Below are positions 61,377-64,000 of a stretch of DNA of 64,000 bases, one piece after another. Where the stretch lies: positions 153,696 through 217,695 of the forward strand of contig NZ_JYIW01000022.1 in the NCBI RefSeq assembly GCF_000956525.1, in the 5' to 3' direction. Origin of the DNA: Microbacterium oxydans. GTDB lineage: Bacteria; Actinomycetota; Actinomycetes; Actinomycetales; Microbacteriaceae. How positions within the stretch are numbered: position 1 is the first letter of the stretch; every line of letters begins with the position of its first letter. Below the pieces are notes generated by a model. The model was given only the letters and a program-made list of their open reading frames with translations, was not told the origin of the DNA and searched no databases. The position numbers and the translations under genes were made by a program.

Positions 61377-61862
61377 TCAGGCGTCGAGACCGTCGATGAA
61401 CGCCCTGACGTGCTCGCCGAGACGCAGGATGCGCAGGTCGCGCGCGAGCTCGCGGTCGAAGCCCTCGTACGCGAGCGGCGGGAGCCGGCGCACATTCGTG
61501 GAGCAGTCGAAGTTCGCGCACACGAGGGTGCCGACGGTGTCGCCCTTTCGTCCGGCCGGGCCGGTCTTGCGGGCGGTGAACAGCTGCACGTCGTTGCGGA
61601 GCGTGACGTCATCGCACCACGAGCACTGGGCACGTGTCGCGAAACGCTGCTCGGCCTGCTGCAGCAGCACGCCAGCGAAACCGTCATCGACCTCGACGAC
61701 CACATAGGCGCGACGTGGCGACTTCGGATCGGACCAACCGAGGTAGTCGAGCTTCCCGAAGTCGATGTCGCCGAAGCCGGCAGGGAGGTTCATGTCGGAG
61801 ACCTCTTTGCGGGAGGCATTGCGGAAGGATGCGCGGATGGCGCGCTCGTCGATGGGACGCAT
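61377..61862 (-). CDS. FBP/FusB-type zinc-finger protein (EF-G-binding-like)
   Basis: A 161-residue protein with a treble-clef zinc finger: RAQCSWCDDVTLRNDVQLFTARKTG...VGTLVCANFDCSTNVRR supplies four cysteines (CxxC...CxxxxC). The N-terminal DERAIRASFRNASRKEVSDM and LGWSDPKSPRRAYVVVEVD fit the FBP family, members of which (FusB) bind elongation factor G and protect it from fusidic acid. The ATG at 61862 is preceded by AAGAAAG; longer upstream frames are not supported. A GCGTCAG tandem repeat runs through its stop codon. Confidence 0.85.
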   Translation of the reverse strand: MRPIDERAIRASFRNASRKEVSDMNLPAGFGDIDFGKLDYLGWSDPKSPRRAYVVVEVDDGFAGVLLQQAEQRFATRAQCSWCDDVTLRNDVQLFTARKTGPAGRKGDTVGTLVCANFDCSTNVRRLPPLAYEGFDRELARDLRILRLGEHVRAFIDGLDA

Positions 61863-62073
61863 GATGAAGAGTGCTTTCTTGGGTGCTCGCCGCGACGGCG
61901 AGTCGATGAGGGAAGGAGAGTCGGCGCCCGAGCGGGTCACCGGATGTGACGGAACCCCGGAGACGGCATCCGCCTCCGGCTGGTCGTCAGCCTCTGCCAC
62001 CGACGCAGAACGCGCCGGTGCCTCCGCTCTGCGCCCCACGGGCGCTCCTCGATTTCAGCACCCGGCGAGTGTA
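61863..62073. other. Gene-free stretch between FBP protein and repeat array
   Basis: This 211-bp stretch holds no convincing gene. Frames are open on both strands because of high GC, but none has a ribosome site and a recognisable fold. It presumably carries the FBP promoter; no clear -10 or -35 is seen. Confidence 0.5.
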
Positions 62074-62188
62074 CACCCGGTGCACCTCCTGGGTCGCTGG
62101 ACCGTCCTGGGTCGCTGCACCCACCTGGGTCGCTGAGCCCACCTGGGTCGCTGAGCCTGTCGAAGCGCATCCCAACCCTTCGACAGGC
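62074..62188. repeat. TTCGAC-type repeats downstream of the GIY-YIG gene
   Basis: Partial copies of the TGGGTCGCTG type (about 62090-62160) alternate with one full inverted copy (GAGCCTGTCGAAGCGC, about 62153-62168) and one forward copy (TTCGACAGGCTCAGGGACCC at about 62178). The same array continues into the 3' end of the GIY-YIG gene. The units are not aligned to a common frame. Confidence 0.85.
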
Positions 62189-62530
62189 TCAGGGACCCAA
62201 CGGAGACCGTGCACCCTGGGTCGCTGAGCCTGTCGAAGCGTCCCGCCCACGCGCCTTCGACAATTCGGGCAGGTCATGACCGCGCTCCTCGATCAACGCG
62301 ATCTTCTTCGCCCGGCTCCAGCCCTGCAGCTGCTTCTCACGGAAGAACGCGGCATCCACCGTGTCGAAGCGCTCGGCGCACACGAGAACGACCGGGCGCC
62401 GCTTGCGGGTGAAGTTCGCTGCGAAGGCGTCGTCGTGATTGTGCTGCCACACGCGGGAGTCGAGCTCACCGTTCGTGCTGCCCGTGTAGAAGGAGCCGTC
62501 ACTGCATCGGAGAATGTACGTCCACGCCAT
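62189..62530 (-). CDS. GIY-YIG nuclease-like protein
   Basis: A 113-residue GIY-YIG domain of the UPF0213/YhbQ type: TYILRCSDGSFYTGSTNGELDSRVWQHN has the Y...Y and Gly-rich strand, VLVCAERFDTVDAAFFREKQLQGWSRAKKIALIE the later helix with the Glu and Lys. The catalytic Arg/Glu pair seems intact. The last 17 residues (DASTGSATQGARSPLGP) are encoded by the adjacent TTCGAC repeat, a further coding use of the element. Function in DNA repair is suspected but unproven. Confidence 0.85.
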   Translation of the reverse strand: MAWTYILRCSDGSFYTGSTNGELDSRVWQHNHDDAFAANFTRKRRPVVLVCAERFDTVDAAFFREKQLQGWSRAKKIALIEERGHDLPELSKARGRDASTGSATQGARSPLGP

Positions 62531-62587
62531 CAGCCATGGTCCCTCGAGATCGAGGTGTGAGACGGGGGTGTGGACAACTCGCAGAGG

Positions 62588-62738
62588 GCAGGGCCCTTCG
62601 ACGGGCTCAGGGACCCACGGGGCAGGGCCCTTCGACAGGCTCAGGGACCCACGGGGCCGGGCCCTTCGACAAGCTCAGGGACCCACGGGGCCGGGCCCTT
62701 CGACAGGCTCAGGGACCCAGGGGGCAGGGCTCAGGGAG
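62588..62738. repeat. TTCGAC-type repeat array between GIY-YIG and M20 genes
   Basis: Four full forward copies start at 62597, 62631, 62665 and 62699, exactly 34 nt apart. Thirty-four is not a multiple of three. Their GGGCCCTTCGAC...CTCAGGGACCC can fold into a GGG-CCCT/AGGG-CCC hairpin. The gap (214 bp in all) holds no other signal. Confidence 0.92.
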
Positions 62739-62744
62739 CGGGGG

Positions 62745-63926
62745 TCAGCCGCGGGCGAGGCGCCGCCAGGCGAGCTCGGCGAGCACCGTCGCCTGTAGCC
62801 CGAGCACGCCGTCGTCGAAGATCGCGTCGTCGGAGTGCAGCGGCTTCGGGCCATCGGCGGATGCTGCGCCGAGGAAGATCATCGCCCCCGGCACCTCGTC
62901 GAGCACATAGGAGAAGTCCTCGGACGCCATGTACGGAGCCTCGCGGCGGACGACCCGCTCGGCACCGACGATCTCGTCCAGCACCGCGAGCACCTCACGC
63001 GTCTCGGCCGGATCATTCACCGTGACCGGGTACGCAGCGATGAAGTCGGTGTCGAGCGTGCATCCGTTCGCCTCTGCGATGCCCGTCAGCATCTCAGGAA
63101 GCTCGGTGCTCACCACCTCGAGCGTCGCGGCGGAGAGCGTGCGGATGTTCGCCTCCATGCTCACGGATGCCGCAAGGATATTGCCGGCCTCGGCGTCGCT
63201 CGACAGCGTCGTGACCGAGATCACGGCCTGATCCGTGGCCGGCAGCCGCCGCGCTGCGAACGTCTGCATCGCCAGGATCAGCTGCGCAGCCACCGGCACC
63301 GGATCGATCGCCAGATGCGGGAAGGCGGCGTGCCCGCCTGTGCCGCGAACGACGAGTTCGAGCGCGTTGGCACTCGCCATCATCGCTCCCTCGCGCGTGA
63401 CGAGCTGCCCTGACGGCACGGCGCTGTCGACATGGATCGCGTACGCCGCGACAGGGCGCTCGCCCGCGGCATCCAGCACGCCCTCCGCGAGCATCGGCTC
63501 AGCCCCGCCCGGCCCTTCCTCGGCCGGCTGGAACATGAAGATCACGCTGCCGGGGAGGTCGTCGCGCTGCGCAGCGAGCAGTCGGGCAGCACCGACGAGC
63601 CCGGCCATGTGCAGGTCGTGACCGCAGGCGTGCATCGCTCCGGAGACAGCGGCGAAATCGAGACCGGATGCCTCGGTGACCGGCAGCCCGTCCATGTCGC
63701 CGCGCAGCAGCACGACCGGTCCCGGCCGACCCCCGCGCAGCACAGCCGTGATCGAGGACAACGACTCCCCCACCGAGACCTCGAGCCCGAGGTCGGCGAG
63801 TTCGCGCAGCAGGATCCGCTGCGTCTCCGGCAGGTAGAGTCCGACCTCGACGGCCCCGTGCAACTCGCGCCGCAGGGTGATCAGGCCGTCGAGAAGCTCG
63901 GCGGCATGGGCGTCGAAGCGGGTCAT
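62745..63926 (-). CDS. M20-family amidohydrolase/peptidase
   Basis: A 393-residue M20 metallo-hydrolase (hippurate hydrolase/IAA-amino acid hydrolase type). Metal residues are in LLRGDMDGLPV, GAMHACGHDLHMA, FQPAEEGPGGAEPM and PYMASEDFSYVLDE, plus a final His in KPLHSDDAIFD. The dimerisation lid starts at GTGGHAAFPHLAIDPV. It removes an acyl group from an N-acylated amino acid or amide. The ATG at 63926 is chosen; sequence before it belongs to a repeat and an adapter-like tail, so promoter information is lost. Confidence 0.92.
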   Translation of the reverse strand: MTRFDAHAAELLDGLITLRRELHGAVEVGLYLPETQRILLRELADLGLEVSVGESLSSITAVLRGGRPGPVVLLRGDMDGLPVTEASGLDFAAVSGAMHACGHDLHMAGLVGAARLLAAQRDDLPGSVIFMFQPAEEGPGGAEPMLAEGVLDAAGERPVAAYAIHVDSAVPSGQLVTREGAMMASANALELVVRGTGGHAAFPHLAIDPVPVAAQLILAMQTFAARRLPATDQAVISVTTLSSDAEAGNILAASVSMEANIRTLSAATLEVVSTELPEMLTGIAEANGCTLDTDFIAAYPVTVNDPAETREVLAVLDEIVGAERVVRREAPYMASEDFSYVLDEVPGAMIFLGAASADGPKPLHSDDAIFDDGVLGLQATVLAELAWRRLARG

Positions 63927-63950
63927 GCGGTGATCCTTCGCGTGGGGATG

Positions 63951-63978
63951 GGGCCCTTCGACAAGCTCAGGGACCCAG
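63951..63978. repeat. Single TTCGAC-type repeat copy upstream of the M20 gene
   Basis: One copy (CCCTTCGACAAGCTCAGGGACCC) lies 25 bp before the M20 start and next to the adapter-like tail. Repeats of this kind commonly break short-read assemblies, which agrees with a contig ending here. Confidence 0.8.
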
Positions 63979-63980
63979 GA

Positions 63981-64000
63981 CGGTCTCTTATACCACATCT
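63981..64000. other. Probable Tn5/Nextera adapter remnant
   Basis: The final bases CGGTCTCTTATACCACATCT differ from the Nextera mosaic-end complement CTGTCTCTTATACACATCT by one substitution and one inserted C. They are unlike the 70% GC surroundings. They probably come from library preparation, not from the genome. Confidence 0.75.

Noticed and set aside
62588..62738. Regularly spaced repeats resembling a CRISPR array
   Set aside because: The 34-nt units are nearly identical along their whole length, so there are no unique spacers; copies occur in both orientations, in many places and inside genes; no cas gene is present.

Overview
The window is about 70% GC, densely packed, full of ATGA/TGATG start-stop overlaps, and carries families typical of Microbacteriaceae: a DUF7882 protein, a DUF222/HNH protein, a DUF6412-YidC pair and an actinobacterial Lhr with a Nei2-type glycosylase nearby. 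Together with the many copies of a TTCGACAGGCTCAGGGACCC-like repeat this points to Microbacterium or a close relative; the genus is an inference. No rRNA, tRNA, CRISPR array, prophage or transposase is visible. The last 20 bases resemble a Tn5/Nextera adapter, so the right edge is probably a contig end of a draft assembly.

Layout. 1-7.6 kb: tail of an ABC-F ATPase, DUF6157, the giant helicase Lhr, an EI24 membrane protein, a Nei2-like glycosylase and a hexapeptide-repeat protein. 7.6-11.6 kb: a PspC-fused histidine kinase and its NarL/LuxR regulator, divergent from a PspC membrane protein and a small membrane partner. 11.6-20.7 kb: housekeeping genes (LysR-type ligand domain without a DNA-binding domain, class I amidotransferase, PurU, VapBC-like pair, nitronate monooxygenase, DUF6412-YidC, EamA exporter, SDR, DUF7882, FHA). 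20.8-22.9 kb: crotonase and CaiB CoA-transferase. 23.0-30.9 kb: a seven-gene phosphonate uptake and catabolism cluster (PhnC, PhnD, fused PhnE, FAD oxidase, PhnX-like HAD, zinc dehydrogenase) with a divergent PhnF-like regulator. 30.9-38.5 kb: DUF1877, DUF222-HNH, an EamA transporter under a ykkC-type riboswitch, M18 aminopeptidase, an NCS1 permease coupled to an isochorismatase-fold hydrolase, and an MBL hydrolase. 38.6-48.4 kb: TetR, a TetR-DHA2 exporter pair, an esterase, a P-loop kinase, and a decarboxylase/TetR/agmatine deiminase/amidase group. 48.8-54.6 kb: glutamate-cysteine-ligase-like protein and a tryptophan-to-anthranilate operon (TDO, amidohydrolase, kynureninase, PaaX-like regulator). 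54.6-61.2 kb: LacI-controlled sugar ABC importer with a GH3 glycosidase. 61.4-64 kb: FBP zinc-finger protein, GIY-YIG protein and M20 amidohydrolase.

The most unusual signal is the repeat biology. The TTCGAC/GGGACCC repeat occurs between genes but is also embedded, without breaking the frame, inside lhr and kynureninase, at the apparent N-termini of PhnE and the isochorismatase-like protein, and at the C-termini of the EI24 and GIY-YIG proteins. In coding DNA the unit lengths are all multiples of three (mainly 21 and 33 nt, some 27). In non-coding arrays they are often not (28, 34, 40, 47 nt). A second palindromic element sits in-frame inside the amidohydrolase of the kynurenine operon and again downstream of the GH3 gene. 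This resembles the protein-embedded palindromic elements known from Rickettsia, in an actinobacterium.
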